Shown here one piece after another: positions 18,814 to 26,998 of a DNA stretch of 64,000 bases. The notes beneath the pieces were generated by a model that saw only the letters and a program-made list of their open reading frames with translations, had not been told where the DNA came from and did no database searches. Source of the stretch: Prescottella equi (GTDB lineage: Bacteria > Actinomycetota > Actinomycetes > Mycobacteriales > Mycobacteriaceae); NCBI RefSeq assembly GCF_002094305.1, contig NZ_LWTX01000001.1, positions 620,001 to 684,000 of the forward strand. Reading direction: 5' to 3'. A program made the position numbers and the translations under genes. How positions within the stretch are numbered: the first letter of the stretch is position 1; the number at the start of each line of letters is the position of its first letter.

Positions 18814-19277
18814 GCGGTTCCCAGGAGACCGTGCACAACGGGAAGGCCGTCGGCGCGCAGCCGGTGGGATTCCATACACGGGTCGTGGTCCGGTGGTCGG
18901 ACATGGACGCGTTCCAGCACATCAACCATGCGCGCATGGTGACGCTGCTCGAGGAGGCGCGGATCCCCTGGCTGTTCGAGGACGGCGCGCCGACGGTGAC
19001 GTTGCGCGACGGCGCGGTGATCGCCGACCTACGGGTGCGGTATCGCGGGCAACTGCGTCACGAGGACAGCCCGCTCGACGTGCTGATGTGGGTGGAGCAG
19101 ATTCGGGCTGTGGACTTCACGATCGCCTACGAGGTGCGTCCCGGGGGAGCGGCGCCGTCGACGCCGCCGTCGATCGTCGCGTCGACGCAGATCGCGGCCT
19201 TCGACATCGGGACGCAGCGGCTGCGGCGGCTGACCCCGTCCGAGCGCGGGTACCTGGAGTTGTGGAAGCGTGCGTGA
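18810..19277 (+). CDS. Acyl-CoA thioesterase, hotdog fold (Rv2475c-like)
   Basis: The 155-residue protein contains VVRWSDMDAFQHINHARMVTLLEEAR, the catalytic aspartate and HINH pattern of 4HBT-type thioesterases. Its GTG start overlaps the gdh stop (GTGA), and its own stop overlaps the next gene by 8 bp, giving a three-gene coupled unit. The same order (gdh, thioesterase, unknown protein) occurs in M. tuberculosis Rv2476c-Rv2474c. The natural substrate is not known. Confidence 0.82.
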   Translation: MSGSQETVHNGKAVGAQPVGFHTRVVVRWSDMDAFQHINHARMVTLLEEARIPWLFEDGAPTVTLRDGAVIADLRVRYRGQLRHEDSPLDVLMWVEQIRAVDFTIAYEVRPGGAAPSTPPSIVASTQIAAFDIGTQRLRRLTPSERGYLELWKRA

Positions 19278-19950
19278 GCGTGTCCTGACGATTCCCTCCG
19301 AAGCTGATCGCGCGGATCTCGCGATGTTCGTCGGGCGGGCGATCCGGCTCGACGAGGCCGCCGTCGTCCGGTTGAAGCGGAGAAGCGGCGGACGAGTTTC
19401 GGTCTGGGCGCCAACGGGTTTCGATGCCCTGGCGACCCGTGTCGTGGCCGGCGACGTCCGCCCTGCCGACACCACCGCTGCGGGGGACGAGCTACTGCGC
19501 GCGCTCGCCGGGGACGGCGGCGACATCGATCCGGGATTCGCGATGGATTCGGCTTGGCGTGGCGCCCTTCCGCCGGAGTCGGGCTTCGTGCACGTGGACG
19601 ACGTCCCGGCCCGGGTTCTCCTCGATCTGGCGCAGCGCGGCGCCGCACTGGCGAAGGAACACGGCAGCGCGCAGGGGCCGCCGACATCGCTGCTCGAGCA
19701 GAAGGTTCTCGAGGTCGCGGGCGGTGGTACCGAGGTGGCGATCGCCATGCGAACGGTGTTCGCGCTCACCGGAATGGGATTCGTGCCGCTCGCCGACGGT
19801 CGCCCGGCCGCCGCGGACACCGACGTCCACGCTATCGCCGAGACCGAGGTCGTGCGGGTACGGGCAACCCCGTCGTGGCTGCGCCTGGACGCGCGGTTCG
19901 GCTCGGTCTACGCCCGCCGTGCGGGTGCGATCCCGCTGTTCACGGCATAG
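19270..19950 (+). CDS. Conserved actinobacterial protein of unknown function (Rv2474c-like)
   Basis: This 226-residue soluble protein has no motif I can assign. It is rich in Ala, Val and Asp, with no signal peptide or membrane helix. It has a central charged helix (ARVLLDLAQRGAALAKEHG) and an internal LLEQKVLEVAGGGTEVAIAM segment. Its position as the last gene of the ettA-gdh unit, overlapping the thioesterase by 8 bp, matches M. tuberculosis Rv2474c. A link to glutamate or acyl-CoA metabolism can only be inferred from location. It is convergent with the next gene, only 7 bp away. Confidence 0.75.
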   Translation: MRERVLTIPSEADRADLAMFVGRAIRLDEAAVVRLKRRSGGRVSVWAPTGFDALATRVVAGDVRPADTTAAGDELLRALAGDGGDIDPGFAMDSAWRGALPPESGFVHVDDVPARVLLDLAQRGAALAKEHGSAQGPPTSLLEQKVLEVAGGGTEVAIAMRTVFALTGMGFVPLADGRPAAADTDVHAIAETEVVRVRATPSWLRLDARFGSVYARRAGAIPLFTA

Positions 19951-19957
19951 GTCCGGG

Positions 19958-20485
19958 TCAGCGGGCCCCCACCAGTTCCGGTTCGGGACTCGCCGGCTCG
20001 GTGTTGGGGGTGAGCAGGATCGACGACAGCACGGTCGACCGCAGCTCGCCCGCGGCGGTGTGCAGGGTGGTCTCGGTGTCGAGGAACACCGCCCCGCCAC
20101 GCTCACTGACACCGGTGACGGCCAGTGACGCGGTGAGGGCGTCACCGGCCAGGATCGGCGCCGCGAGTGTGATCTTCTCGTTCACGTGGATCGGGGTCTG
20201 CCGGCTCAGGTCGATTCCGGAGTCCGGATCGGTCAGCATGTCCCGGATCAGGGTTGCCGTCACCACCGCCGTGAAGGTGGGCGGGGCGACGATGTCCGCG
20301 TACCCGGCCTGCCGGGCGGCGTCGACGTCGTGGTGCGCCGGATCCGTCGCGAGAATCGCGCGGGCGAACTCGCGCACCTTCTCCCGTCCCACGACGTAGA
20401 CGTCGGACGACCGGAGCACCAGGCCCGGCTCGATCACCCCGGGGACCGAGCCCTCACAGGTGGTGTTCCGCGTGCCCATCGACAT
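19958..20485 (-). CDS. FAS1-like dehydratase-domain protein (HadA/MaoC-N type)
   Basis: The 175-residue hotdog protein resembles HadA and the N-terminal MaoC dehydratase domain: VYVVGREKVREFARAILATD, APPTFTAVV, then INHVNEK-like HVNEKITLAAPILAGDALTA. Proteins of this type form heterodimers with a HadB-type subunit in 3-hydroxyacyl-ACP or CoA dehydration; the catalytic His/Asp usually sits in the partner, and no partner gene is nearby. GGGAG lies six bases before the ATG. Upstream is a gap of 74 bp and then a TetR gene on the same strand. It may serve sterol or acyl side-chain oxidation, judging only from context. Confidence 0.7.
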   Translation of the reverse strand: MSMGTRNTTCEGSVPGVIEPGLVLRSSDVYVVGREKVREFARAILATDPAHHDVDAARQAGYADIVAPPTFTAVVTATLIRDMLTDPDSGIDLSRQTPIHVNEKITLAAPILAGDALTASLAVTGVSERGGAVFLDTETTLHTAAGELRSTVLSSILLTPNTEPASPEPELVGAR

Positions 20486-20559
20486 GTGTGCTCCCTCGAG
20501 TCCCCGACTTTCCGATCGTGTATCCGACGGTGCGAGGCGGAGCGTTACAGTGTGCGGCA

Positions 20560-21141
20560 TCACACGGAAGGCAGCAGTACCGGTACCAGGAACTGCTCGA
20601 CCATGGCCCGCTCGTCCGCGTCGTCGATCCCCGGCACCGTGAGGAGCGAGACGATCGCCCGCACCGACCAGCGCGCACGACGGGTGATCTCGGCGTCGTC
20701 GGCGTGCCGGACGTCGGCGAGGAAGGCGGTGCCGAGCACGTCGATCACCTCCGACGTGCTCGCGAGCTCGGAGGCCAGACCGGCGTCGCCCAGACCGAAC
20801 CACGCTGCCAGCGCCGGCGTCGACCGGACCTCGCGGACCGCCATGAGCACGGCCTCGGTGACCCGCTGCCGCGGATCGGCGACGGCCGCGACGGCGCGGG
20901 CGATCCGATCACCGAGCCGCCGGGCCTCGCGGTGCACGAAGGCGCGGTGCAGTGCGCCGCGGTTCTCGAAGTACCGGTACAGCGTCGCCCGCGAGCAGCC
21001 CGCCGCCTTCGCGATGTCGGCCATGCCCGTCGCCGCGACACCGCGCTCGACGAACAACAGGGCCGCGGCGTCGAGGATCCTCCCGGCGGCCGCTTCGACT
21101 CGTTCGTCGCTCAGCCAGGTGCGGGATGTGCTGGAGGACAT
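20560..21141 (-). CDS. TetR family transcriptional regulator
   Basis: The 193-residue protein has an N-terminal HTH (RILDAAALLFVERGVAATGM, then AAGCSRATLYRYFENRGALH). It begins 2 bp after the P450 stop codon, so it is co-transcribed with and probably feeds back on the P450 gene. A TTGACA box and a GTCTC-N6-GAGAC dyad lie just before the P450 start and are the natural operator candidates. The ligand is unknown. Confidence 0.8.
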   Translation of the reverse strand: MSSSTSRTWLSDERVEAAAGRILDAAALLFVERGVAATGMADIAKAAGCSRATLYRYFENRGALHRAFVHREARRLGDRIARAVAAVADPRQRVTEAVLMAVREVRSTPALAAWFGLGDAGLASELASTSEVIDVLGTAFLADVRHADDAEITRRARWSVRAIVSLLTVPGIDDADERAMVEQFLVPVLLPSV

Positions 21142-21143
21142 CG

Positions 21144-22376
21144 TCACCCGGCGCGGAACGGAACGTGGGTGGGGCGGCGCACGTAATTGCCGGCGGCGTA
21201 CTCGACGCCGTCGATGTCGACGTCGAAATCGGGACAGCGAGCGAGCAGTTCCTCGAGCGCGACGCGGGCCTGCATCCGTGCGGCCGCTGCGCCGAGGCAG
21301 TGGTGGTTGCCGTGGCTGAACGTCATGATCTGCTTCGGGTTTCGCCGAACGTCGAGTTCCTCGGCGTTCTCGCCGAACGCGCGGGGATCGCGGTTCGCGG
21401 ACCCGTAGACCAGCAGCACCTTGCGTCCTGCGGGGATGGTGGCGTCGTCGATCGTGACGTCGCACGTCGTGGTGCGCGCCAGCCCTTGGACCGGCGACGT
21501 CAGCCGCAGGAGCTCCTCGATCGCCCCCGGGATCAGCCCCGGGTCGGCGAGCAGCAGATCCCGCTGATCGCGGCGCTGAGTCAGTAGTTGCACTGCGCCG
21601 CCGAGCATTCCGGTGGTGGTGTCGTTGCCGCCGGTCACCATGGTGAACGCGAACCCGAGGATCGAAAGCAGGCCGGAGACGTCGCCGTCCGCGCCGATGC
21701 CAGCGGCGACGAGGTGCGAGATGGTGTCGTCACCGGCGTTGCCCGCCTCGGCCTCGGCTTTGCGGCGTTCGATCAGACCACCGAAGTACGTCATCAGCTC
21801 GACCACTGCGGTCTGGGCCGCGAGGGGGTCACCAGTCGCGTTCGCGGCGACGATCGCATCGGTCCAGCCGTCGAACCGGCCGCGATCCTCCGGCGGCACA
21901 CCCAGGTAGTGGGCCACGACCATGCTGGGCAGCGGCTTGAACAGCGCGGTGACGATGTCGCCCTCGCCGGCGGCGCGCAGGCCCTCGAGTCGTTCGACGA
22001 CGAAGCGGCGCACCTCCGGTTCGACGGCCTCGACCTGGCGGGGAGTGAAACCGCGCGCGACGAGGCGACGGAACTGCGTGTGCACCGGCGGATCGAGCAT
22101 CACCAGCGGCGGATTGTCGCGCAGCCCGATCTTGTCGAGCTCGCCGTACGTCATCGTCAGGCCCTCGGCCGACGAGAAAGTCTCGGCGTCACGCGCCGCG
22201 GTGTACACGTCCTCGTGCCGGGTGAGCACCCAGTAGTCGTCCTGCGGCGATCCGTCGGGCACGACATGGTGCACGGGGTCGTGATCGCGCAGCGCCGCGT
22301 ACATGCCCCACGGATCCCGCCACGACTCGCCGGATCGGGGAACGTAGGACGCCTTGCCGGACATGGTCGTCGTCAT
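21144..22376 (-). CDS. Cytochrome P450
   Basis: The 410-residue soluble bacterial P450 has the I-helix oxygen-activation motif GGNDTTT, an ELLR K-helix segment in EELLRLTSPVQGLARTT, and the haem ligand loop FSHGNHHCLGAAAARMQAR with Cys near residue 363. No ferredoxin or reductase gene is adjacent, so it depends on redox partners elsewhere. Neighbouring aromatic and steroid genes suggest a catabolic hydroxylation, but I cannot assign a CYP family or substrate. It heads a two-gene unit with the TetR gene. Confidence 0.9.
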   Translation of the reverse strand: MTTTMSGKASYVPRSGESWRDPWGMYAALRDHDPVHHVVPDGSPQDDYWVLTRHEDVYTAARDAETFSSAEGLTMTYGELDKIGLRDNPPLVMLDPPVHTQFRRLVARGFTPRQVEAVEPEVRRFVVERLEGLRAAGEGDIVTALFKPLPSMVVAHYLGVPPEDRGRFDGWTDAIVAANATGDPLAAQTAVVELMTYFGGLIERRKAEAEAGNAGDDTISHLVAAGIGADGDVSGLLSILGFAFTMVTGGNDTTTGMLGGAVQLLTQRRDQRDLLLADPGLIPGAIEELLRLTSPVQGLARTTTCDVTIDDATIPAGRKVLLVYGSANRDPRAFGENAEELDVRRNPKQIMTFSHGNHHCLGAAAARMQARVALEELLARCPDFDVDIDGVEYAAGNYVRRPTHVPFRAG

Positions 22377-22411
22377 GTCTCGACTGTGAGACAGATCACC
22401 GAACTTGTCAA
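22377..22411 (-). promoter_or_regulatory. Promoter and dyad upstream of the P450 gene
   Basis: On the minus strand TTGACA (complement of 22406-22411) lies 30 bp before the ATG; the -10 is weak (CACAGT at about 17 bp). GTCTC-N6-GAGAC (22377-22392) abuts the start codon and could be the site for the co-transcribed TetR. Confidence 0.4.
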
Positions 22412-22434
22412 CCCCCGTCCGGAACGGGTGTGGG

Positions 22435-23376
22435 TCAGCGGGGGACGGCGGTGGTGACGGCGAAGCCCGCGATGTACTCCGGGATGGGCCGGTAGAACTC
22501 GTACGTCACGGCGTAGTCCCCGCACGCGTGCAGCGCCGAATATGCGGCCACCCAGGTGCGGACCTCGTGCGAGGAGTGTCCGGCGGCGGCATCCATGTCG
22601 TCGGCGGTGTAGCGGTCGAAGTCCTCCACACGTCCGGACCGGCAGACCTCGAGGAATCCGCGGTCCCAGTCCGGGTTGAGGTCCATGATGTCCGCCTCGC
22701 CGGCCGCGAACCGGCGCGCGGTGGCGATCGTGTTCGCTTGTCGCGCTGCGCGCGCCTCCGCTGTGGGATGTCTTCCCCCGGTGAGGAACTCACGCTGCGC
22801 ATCGGTGGCCGTCGCGTACTGGGGTACCGGGGGATCGTGCGACAGGCCCCCCGAACCGATGAACAGCACCCGGCGGTCGGTGCCGCGGAAGTACTCGCCC
22901 ACGGCCTGCCCGAACGCCCGCACCCGGGACATCGGGACGAACGGGCGGGCCACCGAGTTCACGAAGACCGGGAGAACCGGCCGGGCGGCGGCGTCACCGT
23001 CGTGGAGGATCTCCATCGGCTGCACGGCGCCGTGATCGACCTCCATTCGCCGCGAGATCGCCAGATCGATGCCGCGGTCGATCACGAATTGCGCGAGGTC
23101 TTCGGCGATCTCCTCGGGGACGTCCAGCTCACCCGCGAACGAGTCGTAGTCACCGGTGCCGTGCGCGCGGTAGCCGAGGCAGAACGGCGGCATCAGGTCG
23201 TAGAAGAACCCGTTGAAGTGGTCCGGGCCGAAGTTCACCACCAGATCCGGATCGAAGTCGCGAACGAACGTCCGCGCGTGCTCGAACGCACCCTGCACCG
23301 ACGCGACGACGTCGGCCGGCGGGTCGGCGTGGTCGAGCAGTGGGCTGTGGGACATGCACAGCAGTGCCTGTGGCAT
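22435..23376 (-). CDS. mhpB: 2,3-dihydroxyphenylpropionate 1,2-dioxygenase
   Basis: The 313-residue class III extradiol dioxygenase starts MPQALLCMSHSPLLDHADPP, with the iron-ligand region CMSHSPL and VNFGPDHFNGFFYDLMPPFC, and later MEVDHGAVQPMEILHD and GSGGLSHDPPVPQ. MhpB opens the ring of 2,3-dihydroxyphenylpropionate next to its hydroxyls using Fe(II) and O2. It is the third gene of an mhpA-mhpC-mhpB unit, 16 bp after mhpC, with a GGAGGA ribosome site. Length agrees with the family. Confidence 0.92.
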   Translation of the reverse strand: MPQALLCMSHSPLLDHADPPADVVASVQGAFEHARTFVRDFDPDLVVNFGPDHFNGFFYDLMPPFCLGYRAHGTGDYDSFAGELDVPEEIAEDLAQFVIDRGIDLAISRRMEVDHGAVQPMEILHDGDAAARPVLPVFVNSVARPFVPMSRVRAFGQAVGEYFRGTDRRVLFIGSGGLSHDPPVPQYATATDAQREFLTGGRHPTAEARAARQANTIATARRFAAGEADIMDLNPDWDRGFLEVCRSGRVEDFDRYTADDMDAAAGHSSHEVRTWVAAYSALHACGDYAVTYEFYRPIPEYIAGFAVTTAVPR

Positions 23377-23392
23377 GACGATCCTCCCCCGA

Positions 23393-24256
23393 TCAGCGGC
23401 GGGTGTCGGCGTGGCGGGCGAGGTAGCTGCCGACGACCTCGTTGAACTCGGCTGCGCGCTCGACCTGGGACCAGTGGCCGCACTGGCTGAAGATGTGCGC
23501 GTCGGCGTGGGGGATCACGTTGAGCAGCTCCCACGTCCGCGACACCGGGATCACGACGTCCTGGACGCCGTGGACGAGCAGGACCGGGATGTCGAGGCGG
23601 GCGAGGACCTCGAAGTCCAGCGGCAGGGCGTGGCGGTCCCGGTCGCGGGCGGCGACGACGTCGGCCAGCCTGTCGGAGGCGGTGTCGTTGAGGGCCGACT
23701 GGTAGCGCAGCGACACCAACTCGTCGGTGACCAGCGACTTGTCGACCACGAACATCTCGAGGGTCTTGCGGATGCCGTCCTCGGTGAGCGTCGGATTCGA
23801 ATGCGCGGCAAGCGCTCCCGTCAGTTTGGCGCCGCCGGTGCCCATCGACACGATGCCGAGGAGCCGGTCGGGGAAGTCGATCGCGAACTGGAAGGCCAGC
23901 CAACCGCCGAGGGAGTTGCCGACGATCCACGTCTTCTCGATGCCGAGCGAGTCCAGGACGCGCACCGCGTGGCGGACCCATTCCTTGATGCCGTACGCAG
24001 TGCCGTCGGCGACGACGGACTGCCCGTAGCCGATCGAGTCGATTGCGATGCAGCGCCCGTAGCGGCTCAGTTCGGGGAGGTTGAGCCACCAGTTCGCGGC
24101 GGCGGTGACGCCGGTGCCGGAGCCGTGCAGGAACAGGATCGGGGTGCCCTCACCGAGGTCGTGGTAGTGCGTGAGCTCGCCGGCGGCGGTCTCGAGCCAC
24201 TTGTCCTCGAGCCCGAAGAAGGCGTCGGTCGTGTAGTCGGGGGTCGGGACGGACAT
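23393..24256 (-). CDS. mhpC: 2-hydroxy-6-oxonona-2,4-dienedioate hydrolase
   Basis: The 287-residue alpha/beta-hydrolase of meta-cleavage product type has the nucleophile elbow GNSLGG, the oxyanion segment LHGSGTGVTAAANW, an acid residue in VHGVQDVVIPVS and the final histidine in FSQCGHWSQVE. It cleaves the MhpB product into 2-hydroxypenta-2,4-dienoate and succinate. A strong GAAGGAGAT ribosome site precedes the ATG; the upstream frame extension lacks one. It lies 11 bp after mhpA. Confidence 0.9.
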   Translation of the reverse strand: MSVPTPDYTTDAFFGLEDKWLETAAGELTHYHDLGEGTPILFLHGSGTGVTAAANWWLNLPELSRYGRCIAIDSIGYGQSVVADGTAYGIKEWVRHAVRVLDSLGIEKTWIVGNSLGGWLAFQFAIDFPDRLLGIVSMGTGGAKLTGALAAHSNPTLTEDGIRKTLEMFVVDKSLVTDELVSLRYQSALNDTASDRLADVVAARDRDRHALPLDFEVLARLDIPVLLVHGVQDVVIPVSRTWELLNVIPHADAHIFSQCGHWSQVERAAEFNEVVGSYLARHADTRR

Positions 24257-24267
24257 GGAAATCTCCT

Positions 24268-25992
24268 TCAGTTGGCGAGCGACGGCTGGGCGGTGACGGA
24301 CGCGGGTCGGCCGGTGAACGACATCGCCGCCAGGATGGCGTCGAGGGTTGCGGGAGCGTGCTGGGCCAGGCAGGCGCCGGCCACGAACCGGTCCGGGCGC
24401 AGGAAGATGATCGGGGTGGGCCGGTCGTCGAACCACTTCTTCACTGCGCCGGTGTGATCACCGAGGACGACGACGTCGTCGTCCATGTACTTCTCGGCCC
24501 ACTCGCGCTGGGTCTCCGGAACGATCGCGATCAGTCGGGCACCCAGCACGGCGAGCTTGTCGAGCGATTCCTGCGGCAACAGATCGCGCGGGTTGTTGCC
24601 CCACACCAGCACCGACCACCAGTTGCCGATCGCGTCGTCGAGCAGAACGTCGGTGGCTGCTCGGGTGGTCACCCGTGGCTGGGGGAACTGCACGCCGACC
24701 GGGGACACGGTGCTGTTGGCGGTTCGGACCGGGACCAGTCTGCTGGTCAGGCGGGCCGCGGCCCGGCCGGACGCCTGCGTCGTGGGATCGGCGAGCACCC
24801 CGCGGGTGTAGCGCGGCATGGGCTTGAAGCGCATGTCCGCGAAGTAGCTCTTCACCTGTGGGAAGAGGTTCAGTGCGGACGACGCGGCGTCGCGCAGGGC
24901 GGCGGCCGCCGGGTTGGTGATCTTGATGAACCTGCCGAACGTGAGCGACAGGTCGACCATCGCCTGCGCGTGCTCCTTGCGCTCGTCGGTGTAGGTGTCG
25001 AGGAGGTCGTCCCCGGCCTGTCCGGACAGCACCGCTGCCAGCTTCCAGCCGAGGTTGGTCGCGTCGCGCATGCCGGAGTTCCAGCCCTGGCCCATCCACA
25101 CCGGCATCAGGTGTGCGGCGTCGCCGGCGACGATCTGGCGCCCCTTCCGGAAGCTCGACGCCACCCGGCCGTGGTGCGTGAAGACCCGGCGGCGGATGAA
25201 CTCGAGCTTCGACGGATCCGGAACATGCTCGGCGAGAAGCTGATCGACGAAGGCCGGGTCGGTCACCTGCTCCTCGGTCTCGCCGTCGAGGAGCATGAAC
25301 TCCCAGCGGCGCACTGCGTGCGGCAGACCGATCGAGACGTACGGTCGCTTGGGATCGGCGCCGAGGAACACGTTCGGCGTGCCGAGCGGATCGTTGTTCA
25401 CGTCCACGACGAGCCATCGCGTGGACGGCGACTCACCCTCGAAGGTGACGCCCAGGCGCTTGCGCGTCGGCGACTTGCCGCCCTCGCAGCCCACCAGGTA
25501 GCGGGCCCGGAAGCGGTGCTCCTCGACTGTGCCGTCGCGTCCGGTGACGTGAGCGATCGCGGTGACCGACTCGGTGTCCTCCTCGACGGTCTCGACCTGG
25601 TGGCCGAACAGGACGCGGACGTCGTCGAACCGCGAAAGTCCTTCGTACAGTGCGCGATCCACCTCGGGCTGGATGAATCCGTGCTTGCGCTCCCACCCGA
25701 ACTCCACGGTCTGCGGATTGTTGACCAGGATCACCTTCCCGGCGCCGTTGACCAGCCGCATGATGTGCTGCGGATTGGTGTGCGGACGTACGGAATCGAC
25801 CAGGTCGACGGTCTGGATCGTCCGGAAGGACTCGTCGTCGAGCCCGACGCCGCGCGGGTAGTCGATGAGGTCGTCGAGGGCCTCGAGCACGGTCACCGAC
25901 CGGCCGTACATGCCGAGGATGTTCGCGAGCATCAGGCCGACGGGCCCGGCGCCGACGATGATCACGTCACTGTCGTGGTGGGTGGTGTTCAT
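24268..25992 (-). CDS. mhpA: 3-(3-hydroxyphenyl)propionate hydroxylase, FAD monooxygenase
   Basis: The 574-residue class A flavoprotein monooxygenase has an ADP-binding loop near residue 15 (IIVGAGPVGLMLANILGMYG) and a GDAAHLMPVWMGQGWNSGMRD ribityl-binding motif near residue 300. It hydroxylates 3-(3-hydroxyphenyl)propionate (or the cinnamate analogue) to the 2,3-diol. It is the first gene of the mhpA-C-B unit. The ATG at 25992 is preferred because the FAD loop begins 9 residues later and AGGAA lies upstream; the longer frame has no conserved sequence. Confidence 0.9.
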   Translation of the reverse strand: MNTTHHDSDVIIVGAGPVGLMLANILGMYGRSVTVLEALDDLIDYPRGVGLDDESFRTIQTVDLVDSVRPHTNPQHIMRLVNGAGKVILVNNPQTVEFGWERKHGFIQPEVDRALYEGLSRFDDVRVLFGHQVETVEEDTESVTAIAHVTGRDGTVEEHRFRARYLVGCEGGKSPTRKRLGVTFEGESPSTRWLVVDVNNDPLGTPNVFLGADPKRPYVSIGLPHAVRRWEFMLLDGETEEQVTDPAFVDQLLAEHVPDPSKLEFIRRRVFTHHGRVASSFRKGRQIVAGDAAHLMPVWMGQGWNSGMRDATNLGWKLAAVLSGQAGDDLLDTYTDERKEHAQAMVDLSLTFGRFIKITNPAAAALRDAASSALNLFPQVKSYFADMRFKPMPRYTRGVLADPTTQASGRAAARLTSRLVPVRTANSTVSPVGVQFPQPRVTTRAATDVLLDDAIGNWWSVLVWGNNPRDLLPQESLDKLAVLGARLIAIVPETQREWAEKYMDDDVVVLGDHTGAVKKWFDDRPTPIIFLRPDRFVAGACLAQHAPATLDAILAAMSFTGRPASVTAQPSLAN

Positions 25993-26060
25993 AGGTTCCT
26001 CACTGCGGTTGCGCCGGCCCGGGGTTCGAGTGTGCGAATAGCGCGTCTTGGTGACCGTTA

Positions 26061-26088
26061 GTTGCACATCGATACGCACTATGTGAAC
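26061..26088 (-). promoter_or_regulatory. Imperfect inverted repeat upstream of mhpA
   Basis: GTTGCACAT and ATGTGAAC face each other across 11 bp, about 70 bp before the mhpA ATG, in an AT-richer stretch. The TGCACA half resembles the half-site of the perfect palindrome before the iclR gene, so it is a candidate IclR binding site for mhp control. Confidence 0.45.
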
Positions 26089-26144
26089 ACGGACACGCCG
26101 CCCCTCGCAAGCCCACGTGGCTGTCACCCTGCAGAACGCACGAA

Positions 26145-26171
26145 ACCCGCACCGAACGGGTCGGTGCGGGT
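26145..26171 (-). terminator. Rho-independent-like terminator of the iclR gene
   Basis: ACCCGCACCGA pairs with TCGGTGCGGGT (11 bp) around a 5-base loop, followed on the minus strand by TTTCG. It lies 27 bp after the iclR stop and isolates iclR from the mhp operon. Confidence 0.7.
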
Positions 26172-26198
26172 CTCTCGTCCGGAAATCGGGCCGTCAGG

Positions 26199-26912
26199 TC
26201 AGGTGGTGTACCGGCGCAACTGCGCCACGGCCTCGAGGGTTGCGTCCACGGATCCTTCGATGAGTTCCTTCGATGCGCTGATGATGGTGAGGCAGGCCGC
26301 CGGTTCGTTCTCGACCTGGGCGAGGGGGGCGCCCAGGCCCCAGTAGCCGGGCTCGACCTCGCCGAAGCTGATGACGTAGCCGGTCCGGCGTCCCTCGGTC
26401 ACCCGGGGATCCTCTCCGGGGCGCGGGGGGAGTGCGGAGAGCAGGGCGTACCCTGCGGCACCGCGATCGAGAGGGTGGCGGCCGCCCTGGCGGAACGAGA
26501 CCCGGACCGTCGAGTTCGCGGGCTCGGCGACCACCACGGCGACGGCGTCGTCGGCCTCCGCCACGAACAATGCGACGCTCGCGCCGAGGCGGTCGGCGAG
26601 ATTCTGCATGAGCGGCGTCGCGACCTCACGCAGGCCGGAGTAGACCTCGCGGCCGAGCGCGGCCAGACCGCCCGCGGCGCGGTAGCGGCCGTCCGGTCCG
26701 CGGCTGATGAGGCGCCGGTCGGCGATGGTGGCCAGCAGTCGGGTCGCGATGCTGCGGTGCACACCCAGTCGATCCGCGACATCCTGGATGGTCAGTCCAC
26801 TCGCGGAGTTCGCAACGAGTTCGAGCGCGTGCAGGCCGCGGGCGAGCGTCTGCGTCCCGGCCGCGCGAGTGGGCGCGGGGGTGGTCTGCGGGTTCGGATC
26901 GGTGTCGGCCAC
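26199..26912 (-). CDS. IclR family transcriptional regulator
   Basis: The 237-residue protein has an N-terminal winged HTH (LARGLHALELVANSASGLTI, then DVADRLGVHRSIATRLLATI) and a C-terminal IclR effector domain (PLMQNLADRLGASVALFVAE; PLDRGAAGYALLSALP). IclR proteins commonly control aromatic acid catabolism; MhpR is of this family. It lies upstream of mhpA on the same strand but is separated by a terminator, and a perfect palindrome sits just before its own start, pointing to self-regulation and control of the mhp genes. Confidence 0.85.
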   Translation of the reverse strand: MADTDPNPQTTPAPTRAAGTQTLARGLHALELVANSASGLTIQDVADRLGVHRSIATRLLATIADRRLISRGPDGRYRAAGGLAALGREVYSGLREVATPLMQNLADRLGASVALFVAEADDAVAVVVAEPANSTVRVSFRQGGRHPLDRGAAGYALLSALPPRPGEDPRVTEGRRTGYVISFGEVEPGYWGLGAPLAQVENEPAACLTIISASKELIEGSVDATLEAVAQLRRYTT

Positions 26913-26933
26913 GGGCTCACCCTATGCCGCAGG

Positions 26934-26952
26934 GTGTGCACAATGTGCACAC
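26934..26952. promoter_or_regulatory. Perfect palindrome GTGTGCACA-A-TGTGCACAC, probable IclR operator
   Basis: Nine-base perfect arms surround a single central base, ending 21 bp upstream of the iclR start. The position and symmetry fit an autoregulatory IclR site. Confidence 0.65.
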
Positions 26953-26998
26953 GCGGGGTGCGGCGATCGACGACGCGGTCGCCGCACCCCCCGCGCGG

